Shown here: positions 44,518 to 55,781 of the stretch, piece by piece
Numbering within the stretch: the stretch's first letter is position 1
How the letters are laid out: every line of letters begins with the position of its first letter
Assembly: GCF_000499845.2 (NCBI RefSeq)
Contig: NC_023755.2
Span: forward strand, 3,772,087 to 3,836,086
Reading direction: 5' to 3'
Length of the DNA stretch: 64,000 bases
Origin: Phaseolus vulgaris
Lineage: Eukaryota > Streptophyta > Magnoliopsida > Fabales > Fabaceae
Translations under genes and position numbers: made by a program
The notes under the pieces: model-generated
What the model saw: the letters and a program-made list of their open reading frames with translations, nothing else
Databases searched by the model: none
Told to the model about the DNA's origin: nothing

Positions 44518-45403
44518 TGTTGTGTATAATTTATTTGACTTATCTACATCTTTCACGTGTAGAAAAATATATTAATATAATTATAAATATTTTTTTGGCC
44601 ATGACCCTCCTTTTCCTCATTTATTTCACTTGTTGGGTCGCTCTCCTTTTAAATTTCTATCGTTACTCGGAATGGACTTTATTATTAAATTATATTTTGT
44701 TACAATTTTTTTAATTGTATTCCATACCAGATTTTTTCTTTATACTATTCTGCATGATAAACTCTTTAATAATAAGTGTCCCGTGCTTAAATATCTAATA
44801 ATAAAGGTCTGATGGAGCCACCTATGGTGTATGCAATACTTATTTGTTAATTAATAAGTTTTTTACTAATATTATAACTAATTTTATGCATGATTTTCAT
44901 TTCTATTTAATAATTTTAGACTTTTTTTTCATCTTCAAATATGTAATTTGTGGTTTATATGTTATTAAAAGGTGAATTTTAAGTTTAACTCAATTTTCTA
45001 AAATAAAATTTACATCTACTTATATTGATCAAAATCTCAGAAACTCAATGAGAAATTACAAAATAATCAATAAAAAAGATCAAGTCTTCCCTGCGTAGGT
45101 AAAACAAAAGAATTACAAAGAAACTAAGAAACTCTTATGAAACTTCCATTTACACCTACTTATATATTACTAAATATTCTTATCTCTATTTGATATGTGA
45201 TCTCCAACACACTATCTTCACACTGAGATCCTTATTTCATGCGTGGGATTATATATTTATCGGTCACACAAGCATAAATGATTCTCATATCATATTAAGA
45301 AGTAAACTTTAAGTATAACTTGATTTTATAAAACCGACTTATATCCGTCCTTAGGGACAAATTATTACTTCTGACCACGCGGTGCACTTGCTGTAAAAAT
45401 TCA
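44518..45403 (+). mobile_element. Solo LTR inserted in the LINE
   Basis: The LINE endonuclease frame stops at SENGWIYN and resumes at 45404 with LGLKPFRSLNVW. The 886 bp between begins TGTTGTGTATAAT and ends GCGGTGCACTTG...AAAATTCA, an LTR-like TG...CA block. Its body recurs at 48464-49345. No clear 5-bp duplication is left, and some LINE sequence seems lost at the junction. Confidence 0.7.
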
Positions 45404-48400
45404 TTAGGGTTGAAACCTTTCAGAAGTCTGAACGTGTGGCAAAGAGATTGACGGTTTCTAGATTTTTTTCGCAGTAAATGGCAGAGTTATGAGGTGTTTG
45501 GTGAATGGATGTTCGTATTGAAAGAAAAAATGAAAAATTTAAAACTAGATGTGAAGAGATGGAACAAGGAGGTTTTCGGGAACGTTAATCAAGAAGGGGA
45601 ACTATTACAAAACAAAATTCAAGAGTTGGATGCAAAAGATGATGAAAGCGTTTTAGATGAGTTTGGGAGGGAGGAGAGGAGATTTTTACTGGTAGAACAA
45701 AGTCGGAACATGTTCAAACAAGAAGTGGTCTTGCATAAAAAAGCAAGGCTAAAGTGGTTGAAACAAGGCGATTTAAATACAAAAATTTTCCTTTCCTCTG
45801 TGAAGTGGAGGAGAATGAGAAATAGGTTCAATGGGGTGGAAGTGAATAGTCAGTGGTGCGATGATAAGAAGGTGGTTAAGACTAAGGTCAGAGAGTTTTT
45901 CGAAGCTAGATTTGTTGGGGAGCCAGAGACCCTAGTTAGGTTGGACAATGTTCAGTTCAATACTATATTTGATGAAGATAATGAGTTGTTGGTTGGAACT
46001 GTCTCTGAAGAGGAAGTCAAGAATGTTGTTTGGAGTTGTGATAGTTCGAAGAGCCCTGGTTCTGATGGCTTCAATTTCAGCTTCATTAAGTTATGTTGGG
46101 TATGTATCAAGGAAGATGTAGTGTCGACGATAAATGATTTTATGGTCAATGGTAGGTGGCCTAGGGGGTCAAATGCATCGTTTATCTGTTTGATTCCTAA
46201 GACTGATAATCCGCAGCAACTTAGCGATTATAGACCTATCTTACTGGTAGGATGTATGGATAAAATCATTTCGAAGATCTTGGTTATCAGGTTGAAAAAA
46301 GTGATTAGTAAAGTGATCAACGTTAGACAATATGCTTTTATTGAAGGAATGAGACTTTTGGATAACATTCTTGTAGCTAATGAAGTCTTAGAATAGATGA
46401 AGAGGAAGAAAAAGAGTTGCATGTTTTTCAAGGTGTATTATGAGAAGGCTTATGACTCTGTGAGGTGGGATTTTATTTATTATATGTTAGGCAAACTTGG
46501 TTTCTGTGAAAAGTGGATTTCTTGAATTAAAGCTTGTTTTGTAAATGGGAGTCCTACTAAGGAATTTATTCCGAAGAATGGGTTGAGACAAGGTGACCCT
46601 TTAGCCTCACTCTTGCTTCTAATAGCGGTTGAAGGTTTAGCAGGGGTGTCTAGGACTGCGGTCGAGAAAGACTTGGTTGACAGTTTGGAGATCAGAAAAA
46701 AGCTAACAAAGGTGAATATGCTACAATATGCTGATGATTTTTTTTGTAAAACAAATATCAAAAGTGTGTTTAACATAAATGTCATGTTGAACTGTTTTGA
46801 ATTGGCATCTGGCCTCAGGTAAATTTCCTCAAGAGCATACTTGGTGGGGTTGGGGTGGAATAGACGAAAATTCTCCAGTTTGCGACAATTTTAAATGTGA
46901 AGTCATGAAAACTCCTTTTAAGTACTTGGAGATGCCTGTAGGGGGATGCCATAAGAGGGGCGAGTTTTGGGACGAAGTGATAAACAAAATAAATAGCAGG
47001 CTAGGTAGGTGGAAGGGTAGATACATCTTAATGGCGGGGAGGATTTGCTTGATTAAGTCTGGTTTATCGTTGATACCTTATTCTATCTTTCTCTTTTCAA
47101 ATTACCGTCTATTGTGTCGAAGAAGATTGTGAGTCTACAAAGGAATTTTTTTGTGGGGTAGAAGGGAGGAAGATTGCATGGGTTGCTTGGGACAAGGTTT
47201 GTAAATCTAGGGAAGCGGGAGGACTCTGTATTATTAATGTCAGGCGATTCAGTCTGGACTTGTTGAGAAAATGGATATGGCGTCTGAATTCGGACAAGGG
47301 GGAGGGGGGGGGGGGGCTGTGGAAGGAGGTCAACAACAAACTAATAATAGCAAAGTCTCTTTGTGGTGGAGCGATTTGACGAAGGTCTGGAATTCAGAGG
47401 AGTGAGGAGGGAAGTTTAAACACTGTCTTAATTGGAGGTTGGAAATAGGAGACACTTTCGGTTTTGGACAAACAGTTAGGTAGTTTCTAGAGTCTCGAAA
47501 AGTAGATTTTCGAGGTTATTCTCTTTATCTCTATCTAAGGAGGTAAATATATGTGATTGTGGACTATGGTTTAATGGGTCTGGAGTGGAACTTAAGGTGG
47601 AGAAATGGTCTTTTTCCTTGGGAGGAGGACCAAGTAAGCCAGCTTTTAGAAATGATTTCTAACAAGATGCCCGAGATGGAGACAACGAATAGATGGGTTT
47701 GGAAGAATAGTAAGACAACTGCGTTTTCAGTCAAGTTTACTTACGGGGTGTTAAGGGGAGAGAATGGCGAGGAAGATTCGAGAATGTACAAGTTTTTCTG
47801 GAGGATTAAGGCGATTCCTTCAATCCATGTCACAGCTTGGAGAGTGATTAAAAATAAAATGGCTTCTAAGGTAAATATGCAGAGTTGCTTGGTTAATTTA
47901 GAATCTTTGTTATGAATGGTTAGGAGTGAGTTCGGTTGATCTCATCGCTTCAAAGATATCGTCAGCAAGTTTCTCATTCTCTAACTTGTGTCTATAACGG
48001 TATGTATGTATTCAATTATTCAATTTAATGTCTCTTTAAGGGTTGATTCTTATCTTTTGCTATATAAGAAAATATACTTTTTATCTATTTTTTTATTTTG
48101 TATGAGTGTTGGATCACCCTTAAATAACCTGATTTAATTTAATTGATTGCTTCAACTGATAAAAAAAAAATATAGATATACATTATTTATATATCAACAT
48201 GCGTCGAAATGTGAAGTTTTTAGTGGGCATCATCAGAGAAAAAAACTTAGACACCCAAATGTTAGTGAAATTGCTGTTTTAATTTTTTTCAAGTTATTAT
48301 TGTCATCTTTATTTCTAATTTCAATTTTAATGTTTTTAATGTTTTCTTAATATTTTAAAACAAACTTAGCTAGTTTTAATTCTTTAGCTAATACTCACAA

Positions 48401-48463
48401 GAAGCTAACTCGAGAACCTCGTTTCAAAACGATTATTTCAACTCAATAAATATTGTCTAAAAT

Positions 48464-49345
48464 TGTTGATGTATAATTATTAATTTATTTAACTTATCTA
48501 CATCTTTCACGTGTAGAAAAATATATTAATATAATTATAAATATCTTTTTTTGGCCATGACCCTCCTTTTCCTCATTTATTTCCCTTGCTGGGTCCCTCT
48601 CCTTTTAATTTTCTATCGTTACTTGGAATGGACTTTATTATTGAATTATATTTTGTTTCAATTTTTTTAATTTTATTCCATACCAGATTTTATTTTTATA
48701 CTATTCTGCATGATGAACTCTTTAATAATAAGTGTCCAGTGCTTAAATATCTAATAATAAAGGTCTGATGGAGCCACCTATGGTGTATGCAATACTTATT
48801 TGTTAATTAATAAGTTTTTTACTAATATTATAACTAATTTTATGCGTGATTTTTATTTCTATTTAATAATTTTAGACTTTGTTTTTATCTTCATATATGT
48901 GATTTGTGTTTATTAGTTATTAAAATGTGAGTTTTAAGTCTATAATTTAAATTTATAAAATCAATTTATAAATAAGATTTACACCTGATCAAAATTTCAT
49001 AAATTTAATGTAAAATTATAAAAGAATCAATAAAAAAAGTTTAACCTTCTATACGGAAACAAAACAAAAGAATTATAAAAAAAAATAAGAAAATTATATA
49101 AAACTTTCATTTAGACTTACTTATATATTACTAAATATTCTTATATCTATTTGATATGTGATCTCCACCACACTACCTTCACATTGAAATTCTCATTTCA
49201 TGTGTGTGATTATATATTTATCGGTCGTCCAACAAGTTCCGCAAACTCTTATTATAACACATTTTAAATGATTCTAATACTATAAATAAACTTTAAATCT
49301 AACTAAACTTTATAAAATCAAATTATAACCCTAACTTATATACTA
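48464..49345 (+). repeat. Second, diverged copy of the LTR-like repeat
   Basis: Collinear with 44518-45350 at an offset of 3955-3961 bp, sharing CATCTTTCACGTGTAG, TTGGCCATGACCCTCCTTTT and ATGGAGCCACCTATGGTGTA. It lacks the terminal GCGGTGCACTTG end, so it is truncated or older. Confidence 0.8.
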
Positions 49346-49509
49346 TTAAATATCTTTCAAATTTATTATACATCAAATCAGTAGAGTTCTCAGAATCTCA
49401 ATCATGTACTAAGATGAGTTTTACTCATTTAAAAGTTTCTTCACTATCGAATTTGTTTTTATAATGAAAGAGTAATATCATGATCACTAAAACTTTATAA
49501 AATAGTTTG

Positions 49510-50257
49510 TGTTGGAGATCCCACATCGACTAGAGATGAGAGCCTTTCATAGTATATAAGTGGGTGCAGACCTCAACCTTATGAACCGGTTTTATGGGGT
49601 TGAGTTAGGCTTAAAGTCCACTTCGTAATATGGTATCAGAGCCATTTCGAGCCTATCATAGCGAGTATTTGTTGGGCTTATCAGGCCACCCGCTATCGGG
49701 CCGCTATCGGACCACCCAAAATATATAGTCCCACGCACGAGCTTCTATCTATCACTCTCGGCGTGAGGGGGGTGTGTTGGAGATCCCACATCGACTAGAG
49801 ATGAGAGTCTTTCATAGTATATAAGTGGGTGCAAACCTCACTCCATTGAGCCGGTTTTATGGGGTTGAGTTAGGCTTAAAGTCCACTTCGTAACATGGTA
49901 TCAGAGCCATTTCGAGCCTATCCTAGCAAGTATTTGTGTTGGGCCTATCGTGCCACCCGCTATCGGGCCGCTATCGGACCACCCATAATATATAGTCCCA
50001 CGCACGAGCTTCTATCTATCACTCTCGGCGTGAGGGGGGTGTGTTGGAGATCCCACATCGACTAGAGATGAGAGCCTTTCATAGTATATAAATGGGTGCA
50101 AACCTCACCCCATTGAGCCGGTTTTATGGGGTTGAGTTAGGCTTAAAGTCCACTTCGTAATATGGTATCAGAGCCATTTTGAGCCTATCCTAGCGAGCTT
50201 TTATCTATCACTCTCGGCGTGAGGGGGGTGTGTTGGAGATCCCACTCTTTCGTAATA
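49510..50257 (+). mobile_element. TRIM retrotransposon, tandem LTR-internal array
   Basis: Three complete 121-bp LTRs (49510-49630, 49775-49895, 50042-50162) start TGTTGGAGATCCCACATCGA and end CTTCGTAA[T/C]A. Each is followed by the PBS TGGTATCAGAGCC (49631, 49896, 50163). Internal domains of 144, 146 and 68 bp each end in the purine tract GTGAGGGGGGTG before the next LTR. A fourth LTR (50231-50257) is internally deleted. The whole array is bounded by GTTTG at 49505-49509 and 50258-50262, a perfect 5-bp target-site duplication. There is no coding capacity, so it must have been mobilised in trans. Confidence 0.93.
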
Positions 50258-50504
50258 GTTTGTTAAAATAAAAAATAAATATAAATTATAAAAATATTGT
50301 TCAACAAAATTAACAATGCAATATTATTCACTTTTAAACACTGATACTATATAATACAGATATAAAATCAAATTATAATTAATTAAAATTATAAAAAATT
50401 ACAAAAATACCAAAAATTACATATTATTGTATATAAAGGTATTCACTTTTAAATACTAATAACTTTTTAATAAGATTAATATTCCTCTTCTAACGAAAAG
50501 CAAC

Positions 50505-50715
50505 CAAAGTTTTTGCTACCAAATTTAAAAACTAAATTATTGGTAGTTAAAACCTTGGTTGCTAATTATATACTAATTCAGAAACTATTTTACAATAATA
50601 GAAACTAATTTAGAAATCAATTTTTTTTTAATTTCTAAAATGGTCTCTAATTTAGTTACTATTGCAACTAATTATTTTGGTCTGTAAAAATTAATTTATA
50701 TTTGATTGTGTTATT
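50505..50715. mobile_element. CACTA-type MITE relic (half element)
   Basis: It matches the right half of the MITE family (GGTAGTTAAAACCTTGGTTGC, then GTTACTATTGCAACTAATTA). The left half is lost. Confidence 0.7.
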
Positions 50716-51353
50716 ACATTTAAAACCTTCGTTTATCTTTTGATAAAAAAATTTAGTTACTTTAAATTCTTTTTAGTAACAAATTCAAATTAAATAAAAA
50801 GTTAAATAATTAATTTTTTTCTTTTTAATCTGGATGATTGAGGTGTGTGGTGGTGTCATGTCATATCAAGAGCACTCTAGTAAGGAATCCAAATATAGCC
50901 AATAATGTAGGAAGAGCTTTTGTTTTTTTGTGAGAAAATGTAGTATGAATGATTAACGTTAAAAAAAAGCTTACAGCCACGTTGGTTGTGTCAGTATTGT
51001 CGAAGGCATAATAATTGCAAGGCATAATAATTTCAACATAGAGAAAACTAAATCTATTAATTATCTTCTTTTCTCTCTATTAAATTCTTTTTTTTTTCTA
51101 TTTTTCCTCAAATACAAAATCACTCTTCTCACACTTTCATGTCATATCATTTTAACAAAAAATAATATTCACTTAACTATTATAAAACAAATAATTTCTC
51201 ATTACCTTCATAAATAAGATTTTTTTACCATATATACCTTTTTCTAAAGAAATTAGTTAACCAAATCTGTTGTGAATTTATTAACTTAATTAGACTTGTT
51301 TATGGTTTATATTAGATATCGACTTTCAAATATTTTATTTTTTTTTACTCTTG

Positions 51354-51473
51354 TATTGAAGATTTCACATCGACTAGAGATGAAGATAATTCATTGTATA
51401 TAAATGAATATAAATCTTACTCGATTCTCGATTTTATGGGGTTGAGTTAAATTTTAAAGTCCAATTTTTAATA
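51354..51473 (+). mobile_element. Decayed solo LTR of the same TRIM family
   Basis: The 120 bp aligns end to end with the TRIM LTR, sharing CACATCGACTAGAGATGA and TTTTATGGGGTTGAGTTA. Flanking 5-mers TCTTG and TCACG match at three positions. Confidence 0.75.
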
Positions 51474-54284
51474 TCACGACACAAAAACTAATCAAAATTT
51501 GACTTCATAGTAACCACCGAATTCTATATTATTATATTTCATTTTTTTAAGTTATATTGATAGTCCAATTCTATTTTTTTAAAATAATTAGATAAATTTG
51601 TTTAATAATTAATAGGATTTTTTTAATTATAAAGTAAAGAATAAATATTAGAATTGTTTTAATAGATTTAAGAAGTTAATGATTATTTTACAATTATAGT
51701 AATATAAAAATAATAAAAGTATTTAAAATAAGAAAGGTTAACTTTAAAACACAAGTTTTAAAATGTTGGTTTTAACATAAATTTTCGTCAACGTGATGGG
51801 AATTGCAATTATGTGTTTACATTATACCTTTATCATTTAATTTGAAGCAAGCCTTCTAATGAGAATCTAACTTTGGATAAGGAAGAACAAATCAACTTCC
51901 ACACTTTCCACCAAACACTTAAGAAAATAAAAAATTTGAAAGAAAATCAGAAGTTGAAGAAGACGCCGTAATCGTAATTGATAAATCAAGGATGACATAA
52001 TCACGATTAATAAGTCAAAGAAGATTTGTCACTTCGAATCGAATATTTAAATATAAGAATTCAAAAGTTCTATTCAATAATTTACATTGTATTTGGTATA
52101 AAAAAAAATTGCTATTTATGAAGAGATATTTCAGTGTATTTGCAAGGATTTTCGGTATTTGGTATAGATGATTTGAGTGGATTCCTACATAAAGCTTAGA
52201 GTAACAAAATTATGTGTGAGATTAGGAGAAAGTGTGGGATTTGTGGGTATTGTGTGTAAATGACTAATTTGTCTCCATTTATTTATTTGGTTTTCTTTTA
52301 TTTCTTTAACTATTATTTTCAATTAATAAATAATATTTTTTAAATTAATAATTAATTTTAAAAAATAATTCATTCTCATTTTCTCAACTAATCTTTTGAA
52401 CAAAAAATGTTTAAATTTTAAAATATACACCAAAGACCTATCTAATAAGACATATAATACTCAACTAATCTAGTGTAAAATTTGTCTTTTATATCCCATA
52501 TTTTATGTTGAACCTAAAGAAAAACGACGAAAAAAGATGCATGATAACATTTTTGTAAATAATTGAAACTTGTTTACATTTGACGGTTAGAGGTTCAATG
52601 TAAAATTATAAATTTATGTAAGATTGTATGTTAATTCAATGTAAATGTCGAGTTTTATGTCAGGTCCCTAATTGTCTAACGTAAAACTATTTAAATTAGG
52701 GCTCTCAACTTCTTCTTCTTTGGGATTCTGGTACGATTTCTCCCCCGTACTTGTGTCTTTTTCTTCGGTGACAATTATGTGAGGTGTTAATGAACGTTTT
52801 GAAAGTCGTTTTTATTGTCTGAATCGCTGGTTGTGAGTGTTTCATGGTGGTAAGCACTTTTCTCTGATAGCATTTTTTTTAGGTCCAAGTGTGTCATTGA
52901 GGTAGGTGTTCTATATCTCCATTGTTGTTTTTGGGAATCTTAATCACAATAATGCATGAACTTCTCCATTGATTTTGTGTTTCTAATTCGTTGTTGTTGT
53001 TTTGTGTTACTGTTTACCATTTTGCTTTTTTGTATTCACTTTTCACATCCTAAATTTGTTGTATATGTTTTGGTTTACTTTTGTGTTTTTACTATTCACC
53101 CGATTGTGTGAAAATCATTAAAAATAGCTAAAAAAATTTGACCCATTTTTTTTTTAACTTCTTTTAGTGTCTATTTGATAGTAAAGTCCTTATATTTAGT
53201 CATAGATTTTGAGATAGAAAAATTTGGTAGAGAAAAACTTCAAACGCTCATAACTTTTGATTGATAGTTTAGGTTTAGACACAATGAAAATGAAAGTTGA
53301 TCAAAATGAGAAGAAAATGTGTTGGTTAATACACAAAGGGGATAAGGGACCAAAATATAAAAAATTCCTTCATTTACTAAACTTTTTTTTTTTTTACTTT
53401 TTTTAGTATTTTGAGTATTTTTTCTATATTTTAGGCATTTCATTTATGCACCGCAAGAAAATGATTAAATAAAATTAGATTCTATTTTAGAGAGTATAAA
53501 AAAATTTGGTATTAAAGTAATTTATATTCTCAATAAATAATTTTTAAATTGATATCTAATTAGATAACAAGATTTTTAGTTGGTAGCTAAAACCTTGATA
53601 ATTAGATATCAATTTAGAAACTAATTTATAAATTTGATTAATATATAAACTCCTTTAAATATCAATAATTTTAAGCTATAAAATAATATTTAATTTAATC
53701 AATATAGTAAATAATTATTTTTAATCTTTATAATTCGTTTTTATTTAATGTTTTTGTTGTAATAATGTATCTATGTCAAGACAATTTTGAATTTTGTTGT
53801 GATGTTTCCTTATACCAAATACCAAATAGAAAATTATCAAACCTTTAGATCTTACACCATGTCCAACAATTTTCATTTTGCGATTCTCTCATTTTGTATA
53901 ATGTTATCATTCGTGTTTGATATTTGCATAATAAGGTCATTATAATTAGTATTTTTCTATATTTTAGGTTTTTTATTTTAAGCAAAAACTAATTAATTAT
54001 TTCTAAAAAAATTATGTTACATCTCAAAGTCTCACATAAATTGACATCGAATAGTGCATGGTACAATTTATGTTGGATATCTACTTCTACATTGAACTTT
54101 AAACAGATGTAAATAACTCTGTAACTGTGACTGTTCCAATAATAATCTGATAAATGAATGATTTTATTTATGTTAAAAATTAACTTTATATTTAATTAAA
54201 TATCGTAAAATTAATCTACAATTAAAGTTTATATTTAATTTATATATTATAATTTTATGTTATTATTTTAATGGAGCTGAAATT
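51474..54284. other. AT-rich intergenic DNA
   Basis: No gene was recognised. A GC-richer stretch (about 52690-52860) has no long open frame. A MITE relic lies at 53451-53765. Confidence 0.4.
53451..53765. mobile_element. CACTA-type MITE relic
   Basis: Begins CACCGCAAGAAAATGATTAA and follows the MITE body (TTGATATCTAATTAGAT and its mirror) to about 53765. It is highly diverged. Confidence 0.6.
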
Positions 54285-54363
54285 TAGCAAAAGCTCACTG
54301 TAATGTACGAATAAGAGGCCAACATCCCATTCATAGGTCTCAGAATATGACCATTCATAGTAC
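54285..54363 (-). pseudogene. Relic of a GH1 last exon
   Basis: After a good acceptor (TGCAG) the minus-strand frame reads YYEWSYSETYEWDVG and then LLFVHYSE. This parallels [16 protein letters not shown]...IYVDY of the last exon of the intact GH1 gene. Substitutions differ from both GH1 copies here, so it comes from another, older paralogue. No other GH1 exon was seen nearby. Confidence 0.65.
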
Positions 54364-55079
54364 CTGCACCAACTTTTTAAACAAAAATAATAAAAATTGA
54401 ATTCAAATTTTTGACAAAATAAAATTAACTTACGTAGAGTTTAAAAATAAAAGTTAAATAAAAGCAAACTCATTCGTATATAATATATAATTAATGCTAT
54501 TTTCACGAAAAAAAAATATACACACAAAATATTTGTTTTTTCATATCAAACACACAAAATTGCAGAAAAAAATAATCAAATGCAGTTATAGTGTAGTGCA
54601 GAAGTGGGGTAAAGTATAATTTGGAATAATGGTGATACTTTTTAGCTCCACTCCATACACTAAAGTACGATGCTAAGTGGTGTTTGGAACTTATCACATT
54701 TTGTCGTTAGTACTTTTTATTTTATTTTCTTGATAGGAAAAAGAAAGTTAAAGTATAATTTTGTATAAAAATTAATCACTATTAAAATATTTATATTTAT
54801 TGGTTTTTTATTATTAATAAAAAAAAGTTAAATATGTGTGTTAATAAATAAATAAATTAATATTTTAACTATTTTTATTTTAATTTCTAATTTAAAATAT
54901 TATTGTAAAGGTTGTTGAATATTGTTATTTACCGTGTCTACAATGTTAAGAAAACGTTTTCGTATATTTGATGACCTATCACATTGCATTCCAATACTCC
55001 CATTCATTGAGTAGCTGTCATTTATTGTACTCCACTTTGGACAAATTTATTCTTATTTTTTTTTATATATACTTTTTTT

Positions 55080-55575
55080 AAATAAAAGCTTTCATGTTAG
55101 GTATCACTATGTCACTTAAGATCTCAGCTAGGCTGACACCTCAAGTAACAACAGTCATTTACCATCACATGAAGAAAATATTATTAAACAAAAGAAAACA
55201 AAAATACAAAAATACGGGGGACTAGACCAAAACTCATATGTTAACAAAAACGATACATAGGTAGACTATACCTATTTATAAAGAATTCTAAGAACAGACA
55301 AGGTGGAAGCCTATTATACCAAAGAAAAAATTCTCTATGAAAAAATCCTAAATTAGCCAACTTATCAGCACACGCATTTCCTTCACGAAAAATATGAGTA
55401 ACTGTAAACCTAATTTTTCCCACAGTAATTAAGACAAGCATTCCATCGATTACGAAGCATCCAAGGAACATTTGTCCTAGCAGTAAACGCAGCACAAACC
55501 AAAACAGAATCACATTCCAGTCAGACATTAGTAAGCCTCATCTTTTGAGCTTCCTCCATAGCATGTATAACCTCA
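55080..55575 (-). mobile_element. LINE-derived RNase H (RVT_3-type) fragment and 3' UTR
   Basis: The minus-strand frame reads MEEAQKMRLTNV, stop, LECDSVLVCAAF, then FTVTHIFREGNACADKLANL, the RNase H-like domain found at the C-terminus of plant LINE and related proteins. An in-frame TGA stands where Trp is expected. The 3' UTR continues to about 55080. Confidence 0.75.
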
Positions 55576-55579
55576 TAAA

Positions 55580-55583
<4 letters not shown>

Positions 55584-55615
<32 letters not shown>
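55584..55615. repeat. (AT)n microsatellite
   Basis: About 16 AT units at the junction between the LINE fragment and the truncated copia 3' LTR. Confidence 0.9.
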
Positions 55616-55616
<1 letters not shown>

Positions 55617-55632
55617 TTGTATAGGTAACTTT

Positions 55633-55674
55633 GTATAAGGCTAACATTAGATGGGTTCACATACATACTTAACA
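55633..55674 (-). repeat. Truncated 3' LTR of the copia element
   Basis: It begins TGTTAAGTATGTATGTGAAC like the 5' LTR and matches it up to GCCTTATACA, then stops. Confidence 0.9.
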
Positions 55675-55781
55675 TCCCTCCTTAAACTTATGGTGGGATT
55701 AATGACTACCATAAGTTTATCTCTGAAATTAGTAAAAGCTGACTTAGAGAGGGGTTTGGTAAGCACATCAGCTACTTGATA

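Larger units (their letters stand above)
43745..48170 (+). mobile_element. Decayed L1-type LINE, split by an LTR
   Basis: Plus-strand frames follow plant LINE ORF2 order. The endonuclease is at 43760-44517 (EVGMVCLHETK, YYLWGSNEIDWVENG, GGIITMWRRSSFN, WCIVRYFNSI). The linker and RT follow at 45404-46820 (KPFRSLNVWQRD, KARLKWLKQGDLNTKIF, KSPGSDGFNFSFIK, LIPKTDNPQQLSDYRPI, LRQGDPLASLLLLI, YADDFF). The zf-RVT-side sequence is at 47553-47915 (RWVWKNSKTTAFSVKFTYG, VTAWRVIKNKMASKVN). The 3' UTR ends in A10 at 48161-48170. Stops (for example 46394 and 46524), frameshifts, a tandem duplication and a deletion of the zinc-finger cysteines show it is inactive. The long frame 45494-46396 is its RT, not a host gene. 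Confidence 0.88.

Noticed and set aside
45494..46396. 300-codon frame as a possible host gene
   Set aside because: It is LINE reverse transcriptase, continuous in motif order with YADDFF downstream.
44518..49345. The 0.88-kb repeats as paired LTRs of one element
   Set aside because: The first copy splits the LINE reading frame and the second lies beyond the LINE poly(A). The ends differ and no LTR-element coding lies between, so two separate copies fit better.
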